DNA from: JAAXTT01 sp964530215
GTDB taxonomy: Bacteria > Bacillota > Desulfotomaculia > Desulfotomaculales > Desulfocucumaceae
DNA: 23,372 nt
Assembly: GCA_964530215.1 (NCBI GenBank)
Contig: CAZHAJ010000014.1
Location: 1-23,372, forward strand
Direction of reading: 5' to 3'
Below are positions 14,726 through 21,842 of the stretch, piece after piece. Within the stretch, counting starts at the first letter, position 1, and every line of letters begins with the position of its first letter. Position numbers and translations under genes: made by a program. A model generated the notes under the pieces. The model had not been told where the DNA came from and did not search any database. It saw only the letters and a list, made by a program, of their open reading frames with translations.

Positions 14726-15091
14726 TTACTTCAATTCCTCAACTGTTCCGTCCCGATCAATAGATAGGCGATATCCGTTAACCTCTTCTTTGGTAGAAAA
14801 CTGATAGTTATAGTTGCCGCTTTTTTCATAAATGTAGTCACCCGAGTAGCTAATATCCCAATCTTCAACCGCATGTTTTGGCTCGTCCGGTACTTTTCGA
14901 TGCTGGGTAAAATATGCCTCCACTGAGGAATAAAGAAACTTAAGGTCACCGTGAACCTTGCTGTAAGACATCTCAGCGGAGTAGTTTCGATACATAGGCA
15001 ATGCTATTACTACCATTACAGTCACTGCTGCCAATAGCACTGCCAATTCCACTCCCCAATTGCCTTTTTTCCTTCTTGCCAATATACTCAC
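14726..15091 (-). CDS. Type IV pilin-like (prepilin) protein
   Basis: The protein has 121 residues with a textbook prepilin leader. A basic stretch RRKK precedes Gly10; cleavage after Gly10 would leave Asn at +1, Glu15 at the conserved +5 position, and a hydrophobic helix LAVLLAAVTVMVVIALPMY with proline at +22. After the helix come NYSAEMSYSKVHGDLKFLYS and SVEAYF, resembling the alpha-1C region of pilins and GspG-type pseudopilins. A short C-terminal beta-rich region follows (GYRLSIDRDGTVEELK at the end). A +1 residue other than Phe or Met is unusual. No prepilin peptidase or pilus ATPase gene is nearby. It starts nine bases after the thrS stop (GTG at 15091; TTG at 15082 is an alternative behind GGGTGAG). 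The substrate or assembly system is unknown. Confidence 0.8.
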   Translation of the reverse strand: MSILARRKKGNWGVELAVLLAAVTVMVVIALPMYRNYSAEMSYSKVHGDLKFLYSSVEAYFTQHRKVPDEPKHAVEDWDISYSGDYIYEKSGNYNYQFSTKEEVNGYRLSIDRDGTVEELK

Positions 15092-15100
15092 CCGGAAAAG

Positions 15101-17008
15101 TTAGATTTTCTTGCCAGCCACTTCATCCTTAATTACTTCTATAAACTCATTAATGCTCATCGAACCCATATCTCCCTGATTTCGATGACGTACAGCCACT
15201 GCATTATTATCAACTTCCCGATCTCCCACCACCAACATATAGGGGATTTTTTTACCTTGAGCTTCCCTGATTTTATAATTTATCTTCTCGTTCCGGTCAT
15301 CAATTTCCACCCGTATGCCTTCACCCTTTAAGTGCTCAGTAATATTAACTGCAAAGTCTAAATGCCTGTCGGTTATAGGTATCACTTTGACCTGTACCGG
15401 TGCCAACCAAACAGGGAAAGCTCCTCCGAAATGCTCCACCAATATACCTATAAAACGCTCCATACTCCCAAATACCACTCTATGAATCATTACCGGCCGA
15501 TGTTTCTGACCATCTTCCCCTATATAATTGAGATCAAATTTTTCAGGCATCTGGAAGTCCAGTTGAATGGTTCCACACTGCCATGTTCTTCCGAGACAAT
15601 CTTCCAGTTTAAAATCAATCTTGGGACCATAAAAAGCACCGTCACCCTCATTAATTTTGTAATCAATGTTCATAGACTGAAGGGCATCCTCTAAAGCACT
15701 GGTGGCAAAATCCCATATTTCATCTGAACCCATTGCCTTTTCCGGCTTGGTGGATACTTCCACCCTATATTTGAAACCAAAAACCTTATAGAAGTAGTCC
15801 ACCAATTCTATAACACCGATAATTTCATCCTTTACCTGTTCCGGTAGCATAAATATGTGAGCATCATCCTGAGTAAAACAACGAACACGCATCAATCCGT
15901 GAAGCACACCGGAAAGTTCATGTCGATGAACCAGTCCCAGTTCTCCCATTCTTACGGGCAGTTCACGATAACTGTGTATCTTTCCCTTGTAAATAAGAAT
16001 ACTGCCCGGACAGTTCATGGGTTTTACCGCATAATCCATTTCGTCAATTTTTGTAAAATACATATTATCACGATAATGGTCCCAATGCCCGGACCTTTCC
16101 CACAATTCTCTGTTTAGAATGATTGGCGTTTTTATCTCCTCATAACCCCTTTTATAATGTTCCTCACGCCAAAATTTCTCCAACTCATTGCGAACTATCA
16201 TTCCTTTGGGGTGAAAAAATGGAAAACCCGGCCCCTCATCCAGTAGACTGAAAAGATCCAACTCTGCACCTAGGCGTCGATGGTCCCTTTTCTTTGCTTC
16301 TTCAATCCTGAACAGATGCTCATCCAATAAACTTTTTTTGGGGAATGCTGTCCCATATATTCTTTGCAGCATTTTATTTTTTTCACTGCCGCGCCAGTAT
16401 GCACCTGCCAGGCTGATAAGTTTAAAAGCCTTTAGATAACCTGTGGAAGGCACATGAGGACCGGCACAAAGATCAATAAAATCACCCTGCTGATAATATG
16501 TGATAGAAGAATCCTCAGGTAATTCCTTAACCAGTTCTACCTTATAGTCCTCGCCCGATTCTTTGAAAAAATTAATGGCTTCTTCCCTGCATACCTCCCG
16601 CCGCTTAAAAGGAAGATTCATTTTTACTATTGCATCTATTTCTTTTTGTATCTCTTCCAGCATATCAGGAGTCAATTTAACCGGTGAATCAAAGTCATAG
16701 TAAAAACCATCTGCAATAGCAGGCCCTATCGCCAGCTTTGTGCCGGGAAAAAGCTTCTGAACAGCTTGAGCCATGACATGGGAAGCACTGTGCCAAAATA
16801 CCAGCTTACCCTCCTCATCATTAAAAGTATGAAAAGCAATGCTGGCATCTTGCAGGATTTGTGTGGACATATCCACTAACTTTCCGTTAACCGATGCTGC
16901 CAGAGCCTCCTTCCCCAAACGTCCGCTTATATCTGAAGCTATATGCGCCAAGGTAGTACCCTTGGGATACTGCTTCACACTGCCGTCTTTCAAAGTAATT
17001 CTTATCAT
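15101..17008 (-). CDS. thrS: Threonine--tRNA ligase
   Basis: This class II synthetase charges tRNA-Thr. It has 635 residues, the usual length. The TGS domain (about 1-62, MIRITLKDGSVKQYPKGTTL) is followed by the editing domain with the HxxxH metal motif in HSASHVMAQAV and CAGPHVPSTGYLKAF. The catalytic core has MNCPGSILIYK (zinc-binding cysteine), RVRCFTQDDAHIFMLPEQ, and WQCGTIQLDFQMPEKFDL. The anticodon-binding domain covers about 535-635 (PVWLAPVQVKVIPITDRHL). The start is the ATG at 17008, eight bases after AGGAGG. It is controlled by the T-box leader directly upstream. Two unrelated genes, pilin-like and chemoreceptor, follow at 9 and 17 bases and probably share the transcript. Confidence 0.97.
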   Translation of the reverse strand: MIRITLKDGSVKQYPKGTTLAHIASDISGRLGKEALAASVNGKLVDMSTQILQDASIAFHTFNDEEGKLVFWHSASHVMAQAVQKLFPGTKLAIGPAIADGFYYDFDSPVKLTPDMLEEIQKEIDAIVKMNLPFKRREVCREEAINFFKESGEDYKVELVKELPEDSSITYYQQGDFIDLCAGPHVPSTGYLKAFKLISLAGAYWRGSEKNKMLQRIYGTAFPKKSLLDEHLFRIEEAKKRDHRRLGAELDLFSLLDEGPGFPFFHPKGMIVRNELEKFWREEHYKRGYEEIKTPIILNRELWERSGHWDHYRDNMYFTKIDEMDYAVKPMNCPGSILIYKGKIHSYRELPVRMGELGLVHRHELSGVLHGLMRVRCFTQDDAHIFMLPEQVKDEIIGVIELVDYFYKVFGFKYRVEVSTKPEKAMGSDEIWDFATSALEDALQSMNIDYKINEGDGAFYGPKIDFKLEDCLGRTWQCGTIQLDFQMPEKFDLNYIGEDGQKHRPVMIHRVVFGSMERFIGILVEHFGGAFPVWLAPVQVKVIPITDRHLDFAVNITEHLKGEGIRVEIDDRNEKINYKIREAQGKKIPYMLVVGDREVDNNAVAVRHRNQGDMGSMSINEFIEVIKDEVAGKKI

Positions 17009-17063
17009 GCAAATGACCTCCTGTTAACTTCTGAAAGTTTTTAAACCCTAAACATAAAATAAT

Positions 17064-17317
17064 AAAAAAACACCTTCCCTAAAATACTGGGACGGTGTTG
17101 TTGTTTCCGCGGTTCCACCCGGTTTGAGCAAATGCTCCCCTTAAATGCAGTTATCGCCTGCTCACGGCTGTTTTGTGTTCCAAATTAGAAACTTCAACAG
17201 CTGCTCCCGGGTGGTTTTCATCTCTTCAATATAACGGATCATGCTTTCAGCATATACATAATCTCTCTGTACGTATTGAAAAGCTTACTTTCCCGTTCAT
17301 AGCTTTAATTATATATT
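17064..17317 (-). promoter_or_regulatory. T-box leader (tRNA-Thr responsive) of thrS
   Basis: On the minus strand the antiterminator box CCGGGTGGAACCGCGG lies at 17107-17122. The terminator AACACCGTCCC...GGGAAGGTGTT followed by seven Ts is at about 17064-17099. Stem I contains the AGAGAGATTATG segment expected near the AG bulge. The likely specifier is ACC at 17215-17213 (context GAAA-ACC-ACCC), a threonine codon, which agrees with thrS. The AAC triplet just before it is the alternative reading. Confidence 0.92.
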
Positions 17318-17323
17318 AGCTTG

Positions 17324-17352
17324 ATTATATTTTAGAAAAGTTTTATTGTCAA
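17324..17352 (-). promoter_or_regulatory. Consensus promoter of thrS
   Basis: On the minus strand TTGACA (17352-17347) and TATAAT (17329-17324) are separated by exactly 17 bases, a perfect sigma-A promoter. The predicted start near 17317 puts the T-box stem I at the 5' end of the transcript. Confidence 0.92.
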
Positions 17353-17368
17353 CACAGTGGATTTTTAA

Positions 17369-17968
17369 CTATATTACCAGAAAAATCAATACTGCTTGAA
17401 CCAGACCAATGATAAATCCCAAAACTCCCCCTAAAAATTCTATATGTCTCAGCTCCCTGGCAGAAACTGCAAAAACCATCTTTTCCAAATGATCTAGGGG
17501 GAAATTACTAACTTTTTGTCGAATAATCTCCTGAAAACTGACTTTTTCTTTAATTGCAATGCCAAAACTGTCAAGGGTCTCATTAATAACATTAGGTATC
17601 TCCATGCGGATTTGGTCGGTTATTATGTCTGAAACAGCTCTTTTTATAGAAAGGGGAACAAAAATCGGAAATTTTTCGATAATCTTTGTTCTTATTGAAT
17701 CGGCAGCAGCTATTGAAACTTTATTTAATAATTCATCTGATCTGATTGTTTCCAATAAATCATCCACCGAAATAAGTTCTTTTTCCACCACTTCCCCTAT
17801 ACTTTTAGCCAAATCCTGTTGTCTTTTGGGAATCAGTCCCTGTAGTTTATATCCCAACATTGATATAGGGCGATATGGCCTAAATAACAACTTAACAGCT
17901 GTCCAATTTGTTATCCAACCTATAATTGCACCAATAACAGGCATAACTATAAAAATATATAAATCCAT
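17369..17968 (-). CDS. DUF445 membrane protein (YheB-like)
   Basis: The protein has 199 residues. An N-terminal membrane segment (about 5-22) runs into NWTAVKLLFRPYRP, the conserved motif of DUF445. A long helical soluble region (about 45-170) contains LIPKRQQDLAKSIGEVVEKE, and a second membrane segment covers about 177-199 (FLGGVLGFIIGLVQAVLIFL). Function in the family is unknown; Bacillus relatives are associated with spores or the cell envelope. The ATG at 17968 follows AAAGGCGG, but that ribosome binding site forms one arm of a hairpin between ytxC and this gene. It is 61 bases behind ytxC and probably cotranscribed with it. The stop lies close to the thrS promoter, and no separate terminator was seen. 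Confidence 0.82.
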   Translation of the reverse strand: MDLYIFIVMPVIGAIIGWITNWTAVKLLFRPYRPISMLGYKLQGLIPKRQQDLAKSIGEVVEKELISVDDLLETIRSDELLNKVSIAAADSIRTKIIEKFPIFVPLSIKRAVSDIITDQIRMEIPNVINETLDSFGIAIKEKVSFQEIIRQKVSNFPLDHLEKMVFAVSARELRHIEFLGGVLGFIIGLVQAVLIFLVI

Positions 17969-17987
17969 AAATTCAAACCGCCTTTCC

Positions 17988-18010
17988 AGGTATTTTAACA
18001 GGAAAGGCGA
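17988..18010 (-). promoter_or_regulatory. Hairpin covering the ribosome binding site of the DUF445 gene
   Basis: On the minus strand CGCCTTTCC pairs with GGAAAGGCG across a 13-base loop, and the 3' arm is the Shine-Dalgarno of the DUF445 gene. No T run follows, so it is not a terminator. It could limit translation unless ribosomes leaving ytxC open it. Confidence 0.55.
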
Positions 18011-18029
18011 TTAAAAGCCAACAACATGA

Positions 18030-18893
18030 TTATCTACATAATTCACAACCACCACAAACTAAAACTCTATGGGTAAAAATACTCTTAATAGTCTCTAAGG
18101 TAGCATGTGCAATCTCTTCTCCTGAATGAAAAATAATTTCTTTTGGTGCCAGTGTGATTAAGGCGCTTATCAGAAGATCTTCATAATTGATCTCATTCTC
18201 TAAAAGATCAACAATAAAGCTGTCCATATAGGTATTACTAATCTCTTTCATATGCTGGTCATAGAGTTTAAAGATACCGTTGGGTTTTAGTATCACGTTA
18301 ACCTTCTCAAAATGTGTATCCTGAATATCCACAAAATATTTTAACAGTTGAATAAACTCTTTGTACTCCCTGTCCATCAGAAAATCGTCTACAGCTTTAT
18401 CCGCCGCTTCCTGAAGTTCTTTTATATACTCTTTTAATCTGAATCTTATAAAACCGTCTATTACAATTTGGTCATAATTGCTGAACAAATCCTTTAATTT
18501 TGCTTTTATTTGTTTCTTTTTTCTTATTTTGAACAGAGTTCCCGTATTACCTTCAAGATAACCCAAGGCATTTTCCAATATGACCCTTCGGTCCTCTTCT
18601 GCCAAATAATAATAATTATCCCTGATAATATCCACCATCAAAGAATTTCGCCATTTATCCATAATAAGATCGGATAAGATTTCAGCTATATAGTGTTTGC
18701 ATATATTAAAAGCATCTTTTTCACTGCAACTATTTCTTAAACTTAGACTGCAAGATAGAAACACATAGTTACCGGCGGTGTTTTCCTTAATACTAAATTT
18801 GAGTCCACTGCTTTCTAACTCCTTAAACTCACAAGCCAGCTTGGTTTTAACAATATCTATATGATTGGAAGCTCCGATGGATATTTGTTTCAA
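18030..18893 (-). CDS. ytxC: Putative sporulation protein YtxC
   Basis: The 287-residue protein is similar in length and in neighbourhood (next to thrS) to Bacillus YtxC, a family restricted to spore-formers and without known biochemistry. Recognisable pieces are FIRFRLKEYIKELQEAADKA, AVDDFLMDREYKEFIQLLKY and FVDIQDTHFEKVNVI in the middle, and IFHSGEEIAHATLETIKSIF near the end, closed by a cysteine-rich CGGCELC tail. It is soluble: no signal peptide or membrane segment was seen. The start is TTG at 18893, five bases after GAGAGG. The DUF445 gene lies 61 bases downstream. A sigma-E-like promoter upstream agrees with a sporulation role, but that role is inferred from the family and the promoter shape only. 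Confidence 0.82.
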   Translation of the reverse strand: MKQISIGASNHIDIVKTKLACEFKELESSGLKFSIKENTAGNYVFLSCSLSLRNSCSEKDAFNICKHYIAEILSDLIMDKWRNSLMVDIIRDNYYYLAEEDRRVILENALGYLEGNTGTLFKIRKKKQIKAKLKDLFSNYDQIVIDGFIRFRLKEYIKELQEAADKAVDDFLMDREYKEFIQLLKYFVDIQDTHFEKVNVILKPNGIFKLYDQHMKEISNTYMDSFIVDLLENEINYEDLLISALITLAPKEIIFHSGEEIAHATLETIKSIFTHRVLVCGGCELCR

Positions 18894-18928
18894 CGGTGCC
18901 TCTCACTCCTTTATGATTTAAGTGTTTC

Positions 18929-18957
18929 ATTATATGTGGCCCGGAGAAAAGGTATAC
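18929..18957 (-). promoter_or_regulatory. Possible sigma-E-type promoter of ytxC
   Basis: On the minus strand GTATACC (18957-18951) is followed by 14 bases and then CATATAAT (18936-18929), seven of eight matches to the mother-cell sigma-E -10 CATACANT. The -35 retains only the ATA core. TATAAT could equally serve sigma-A, though its -35 would be poor. Confidence 0.45.
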
Positions 18958-19073
18958 AAAACAATCTCTTTAAAGTATTAACAAATTTGTGTCTGTAAAT
19001 GCCTTGAAAATTTTTTGCACTTTTTTATTTCATGGAATAGACAACAGAAATAAACAATTAGATTTGAAAAGTA

Positions 19074-19102
19074 TTGAATAATTGTTAAGATAATGTTAAA
19101 AT
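19074..19102 (+). promoter_or_regulatory. Plus-strand promoter for a candidate small RNA
   Basis: TTGAAT (19074-19079), 17 bases, TAAAAT (19097-19102): four and five matches to sigma-A consensus at ideal spacing. No plus-strand gene follows; a terminator lies about 95 bases downstream of the predicted start. Confidence 0.55.
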
Positions 19103-19108
19103 AATAAA

Positions 19109-19202
19109 TGTATTTAATATAGTTTTATAAATTAAACATTAAAAATATTAAGTTTAAAACCCACCTCTCCTTTCCCACACCCCGTGACAGGGGCTTTTTT
19201 TT
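19109..19202 (+). ncRNA. Candidate small RNA with anti-Shine-Dalgarno-like segment
   Basis: The predicted transcript of about 94 nt has an AU-rich 5' part. A pyrimidine-rich single-stranded stretch CACCTCTCCTTTCCC follows at 19162-19176. The terminator is CCCC-GTGACA-GGGG-C followed by eight Ts (19180-19202). The pyrimidine segment equals the 16S anti-SD CACCTCCTTT with one inserted T, so it could pair with ribosome binding sites, as C-rich seeds of Firmicutes sRNAs do. No ORF with a ribosome binding site is present. It lies between ytxC and the split helicase, on the opposite strand. I recognise no known family. Confidence 0.5.
19180..19202 (+). terminator. Plus-strand Rho-independent terminator
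   Basis: CCCC/GGGG with a six-base loop (GTGACA), one C and eight Ts. The T run follows on the plus strand only, so it does not terminate the minus-strand helicase transcript. No plus-strand coding gene precedes it. Confidence 0.7.
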
Positions 19203-19254
19203 GCTTAATAAATCTTGTAGCCTCCGCCAACTACTGAGGCAAACCTATTTTTCT

Positions 19255-20817
19255 TTATATCCCGGGTATTGCAATTTCATCTCTATCCAGCTTAAGTCTG
19301 ATGTGTTCCATCTGACTTCGCAGTTCCATATCTTCTCCAGCTGCTCTTTCTATCTGGCGAAGGAGATCTATTTCACGACGCAGTATAGAAAAAATATCAC
19401 CTTCCTGAAGGTTTGTCATGCTTTGCAATTCTTCAAAAGTGGCTCCCTCATACCATGCATAAGCTAAAGCTCCTGGCAAAGAAGACCAGACAGCCATATT
19501 TTCCGGAACACCACTTCGCAATAAAGTTATTCTTAGGTTTTCAATTTCATTTAGTTCATATGGACCCGGAGCCACATAATCGTCCCTGCCGGGAACATAG
19601 TCCACACCAGCCAGAATGGCAGCTGCCAAAGAGGGCTGAACATCCCTTATATAACCGTTGAAAACCAATTCGGTAACTAAGATTTCCTGTACATGAAGGT
19701 GCAGTGCAAATATCCCTCTTGATAAAAGGGTCCTTCCGTTAACATAAGACAGATCTTCCAGTAAATCCCATACCCTGTTAAAATCTCTTTCATGGTCTCT
19801 GGACTGATTGCCCAACACCCTGAGTCTGCGTTCTAATTTAGCCTTCCTCTCCATCAAGGTGTTTATTTTTTTACGGGATTCTGTACACGGTCTGTGATGA
19901 CACTTCCTTTGTACTGTTTTCAGTAAACTCTTTATTTCTTCTCTGCGCTCCCTGCTGCCAAACTTTCTTCGCCTATTCTTTCTGGCTAACGCCCTCAGCT
20001 CTTTTTTCAAATTGGAACGATACATATAACAACTGGCTGTATCCACGTGATTACAAAAAATTTGTCTTGCTACCTCAAGTTTTTCAAGGATATCTTCCAG
20101 TTCCTTTTTAATCCTTCTTTCCTCACGATTATTCTGATATACCGCTAAATTTTGGTCCAACAGACGATTAATTTCATCATCTGTCTTCCAATAAAGCAAA
20201 CTTAATACTGTGTTTGGCGAAATTATTAAACGACCCCTTACAGGCTCCACTTGATCTTCATTGTAGAAACCTGTCTGCTCGGGAAATCGTTTGTCTATCC
20301 TCAAATAGACCATGCCAAAAGGATCATAACCTCTTCTTCCGGCTCGTCCCGCCATCTGAAAAAATTCCCGGTTCAACAGTCCCCTAAACTCTCTTCCGTC
20401 CCACTTTCTGCAAGTATCAAAAACAGTGGATGAAGCAGGAAAATTCACACCCACAGCAAAGGTTTCAGTGCAGAACAAAACATATATAAGTCTGTTTTCA
20501 TAGAGTCTTTCCACCAATTCTTTTAATGATGGCGACATGCCGGCATGGTGGTAGGCAATACCCTGACTTAAAATCGCTTTTAACTTACCCCTCCTTGGAC
20601 CAAATAAACCGGGCTGTGCAATCTCTGCCTCAGCAATTATTTCTCTGACTTTTGATTTTTCCAAAGGATAAAGAAAATCCCAATCTTTGCTTAATTCATC
20701 TGCCAGCAGTTCTGTTTTACCTCTGCTAAAAGTGAAGTACAATGCTGGCAGATGTTCCTGAATCGAATCAATCACTTCGGAACAGGTTGGACTACCTCCG
20801 GAAATTGCCATGCTCAT
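19255..20817 (-). CDS. Ski2-like helicase, RecA2 and C-terminal part (second half of a split gene)
   Basis: The product has 520 residues and carries the second RecA domain and accessory region of a Ski2/DEAD-DEAH helicase. It opens close to motif IV (LPALYFTFSRGKTELLADEL). It has IAYHHAGMSPSLKELVERLY, motif V in FCTETFAVGVNFPASSTVF, and motif VI QMAGRAGRRGYD at 154-165. The C-terminal part contains a basic coiled region with cysteines (TASCYMYRSNL, KCHHRPC) and a helical tail ending near FEELQSMTNLQEGDIFSILR. It lacks motifs I to III, which are in the upstream ORF in the same reading frame. Its ATG at 20817 follows AAGGCGG by six bases, in the context TGATAAATG. It can therefore be translated separately. 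Alone it should not hydrolyse ATP. Confidence 0.85.
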   Translation of the reverse strand: MSMAISGGSPTCSEVIDSIQEHLPALYFTFSRGKTELLADELSKDWDFLYPLEKSKVREIIAEAEIAQPGLFGPRRGKLKAILSQGIAYHHAGMSPSLKELVERLYENRLIYVLFCTETFAVGVNFPASSTVFDTCRKWDGREFRGLLNREFFQMAGRAGRRGYDPFGMVYLRIDKRFPEQTGFYNEDQVEPVRGRLIISPNTVLSLLYWKTDDEINRLLDQNLAVYQNNREERRIKKELEDILEKLEVARQIFCNHVDTASCYMYRSNLKKELRALARKNRRRKFGSRERREEIKSLLKTVQRKCHHRPCTESRKKINTLMERKAKLERRLRVLGNQSRDHERDFNRVWDLLEDLSYVNGRTLLSRGIFALHLHVQEILVTELVFNGYIRDVQPSLAAAILAGVDYVPGRDDYVAPGPYELNEIENLRITLLRSGVPENMAVWSSLPGALAYAWYEGATFEELQSMTNLQEGDIFSILRREIDLLRQIERAAGEDMELRSQMEHIRLKLDRDEIAIPGI

Positions 20818-20847
20818 TTATCACCGCCTTAAAAGAAACCTGATATT

Positions 20848-21627
20848 TTAATAATTCCCCCTATTTTTTTCCACATAGTCAATTCCCCTGTCAGAAGGAT
20901 GTTCCCAACGACTTCGACGTTTCTCCATATACTCATCAATATAATCCTTTGCTTCTTCCTCATTTAAAATAATGCCGTCAGGAGCTATCCAACTTAATTC
21001 CAGTGGTACCGCCCTGGACTTCTCAACAATAACTTTCACCGCTTGCTGCCTGACTTGGGAAATCCAAGATGCTAACTCTTTGATATTGGGAACAGTGGCT
21101 GACAAACCCAATAATTTGACATGCTGAGGAGCAAATATAATGCTTTCTTCCCACGCCGTACCCCGTTCTATATCATCCAAATAGTGAAGCTCATCAAATA
21201 TAACATGAGTTATATTATCTAACATTTCCGGGTTGGCAAAACACCAGTTCCTAAATATCTCGGTAGTCATAACCAACAGGCTTGCCCGCTCATTTACCGA
21301 AACATCTCCAGTTATCAAACCAACTTTATCTTTACCAAACATATTGGAAAAGTCCCTATACTTCTGATTTGAAAGAGCCTTTATTGGGGAAGTATACACA
21401 ACTCCTTTGCCCTCCGCCAAAACTTTTTCAATCAATCTTTCGGCAATTAATGTTTTTCCGGTACCCGTGGGAGCGGCTACTAATGTATTATGACCTTCCA
21501 ATAAAAAGGTTATTGCTTGCTCCTGAAACGAATCCAGGAGCAAAACCTTTTCAGAAGAGTCTGAGCTATCTATTTTTCTTGAGGGTCGCTTTCTTGCTTT
21601 CTGAGTTATTTCCTTTTTTTTGGACAA
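20848..21627 (-). CDS. Ski2-like helicase, RecA1 part (first half of a split gene)
   Basis: The product has 259 residues with the N-terminal ATPase lobe: Q-like LDSFQEQAITFLLEG, motif I AAPTGTGKT (51-59), motif Ia YTSPIKALSNQKYRDF, motif II DELH (145-148) and motif III SAT (176-178). After about residue 205 it continues into the linker (EEEAKDYIDEYMEKRRSRW) and stops at TAA (20850-20848). Only eight further codons lie before a TGA-TAA pair and the start of the second ORF, all in the same frame. Translation starts at TTG (21627), eight bases after AAGGAG. Intact relatives are single chains of about 750-800 residues. Either the enzyme works as two subunits or this is an early pseudogene; the well-placed ribosome binding site of the second part favours the former. 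Confidence 0.85.
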   Translation of the reverse strand: MSKKKEITQKARKRPSRKIDSSDSSEKVLLLDSFQEQAITFLLEGHNTLVAAPTGTGKTLIAERLIEKVLAEGKGVVYTSPIKALSNQKYRDFSNMFGKDKVGLITGDVSVNERASLLVMTTEIFRNWCFANPEMLDNITHVIFDELHYLDDIERGTAWEESIIFAPQHVKLLGLSATVPNIKELASWISQVRQQAVKVIVEKSRAVPLELSWIAPDGIILNEEEAKDYIDEYMEKRRSRWEHPSDRGIDYVEKNRGNY

Positions 21628-21663
21628 GCCGCAGTCTCCTTTCGGCCGGCTATTTTTGAGTAT

Positions 21664-21698
21664 TATGCTATATATACTATTTTATAAGAATTTAATCA
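21664..21698 (-). promoter_or_regulatory. Probable promoter of the split helicase genes
   Basis: On the minus strand TTGATT lies 17 bases before TATATA; a CATAAT a few bases further is an alternative -10. The region is AT-rich, so the exact hexamers are uncertain. Confidence 0.45.
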
Positions 21699-21758
21699 AT
21701 AAAATAAGGCACTATAACAATTTATTATTCTCATTACACATTATTTTTAAATAAATCA

Positions 21759-21787
21759 TTTAGAAAATTGCGTTTGCATTATATAAT
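21759..21787 (+). promoter_or_regulatory. Promoter of the small cysteine-pair protein gene
   Basis: TTTAGA (21759-21764), 17 bases, TATAAT (21782-21787). Predicted start is near 21794, giving a leader of about 49 bases up to the TTG start at 21843. It is divergent from the helicase promoter. Confidence 0.6.
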
Positions 21788-21842
21788 AGAGTTATACATG
21801 ATTAACAGACACCCTTAAAAAAATAAAAGGAGGCGATGACCG

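Noticed and set aside
19209..19246. GCCTC/GAGGC hairpin followed by a T-containing tract downstream of the helicase
   Set aside because: The stem is five base pairs with a loop of about 11 bases, and the Ts are offset; on the minus strand no T run follows. Too weak to call a terminator.
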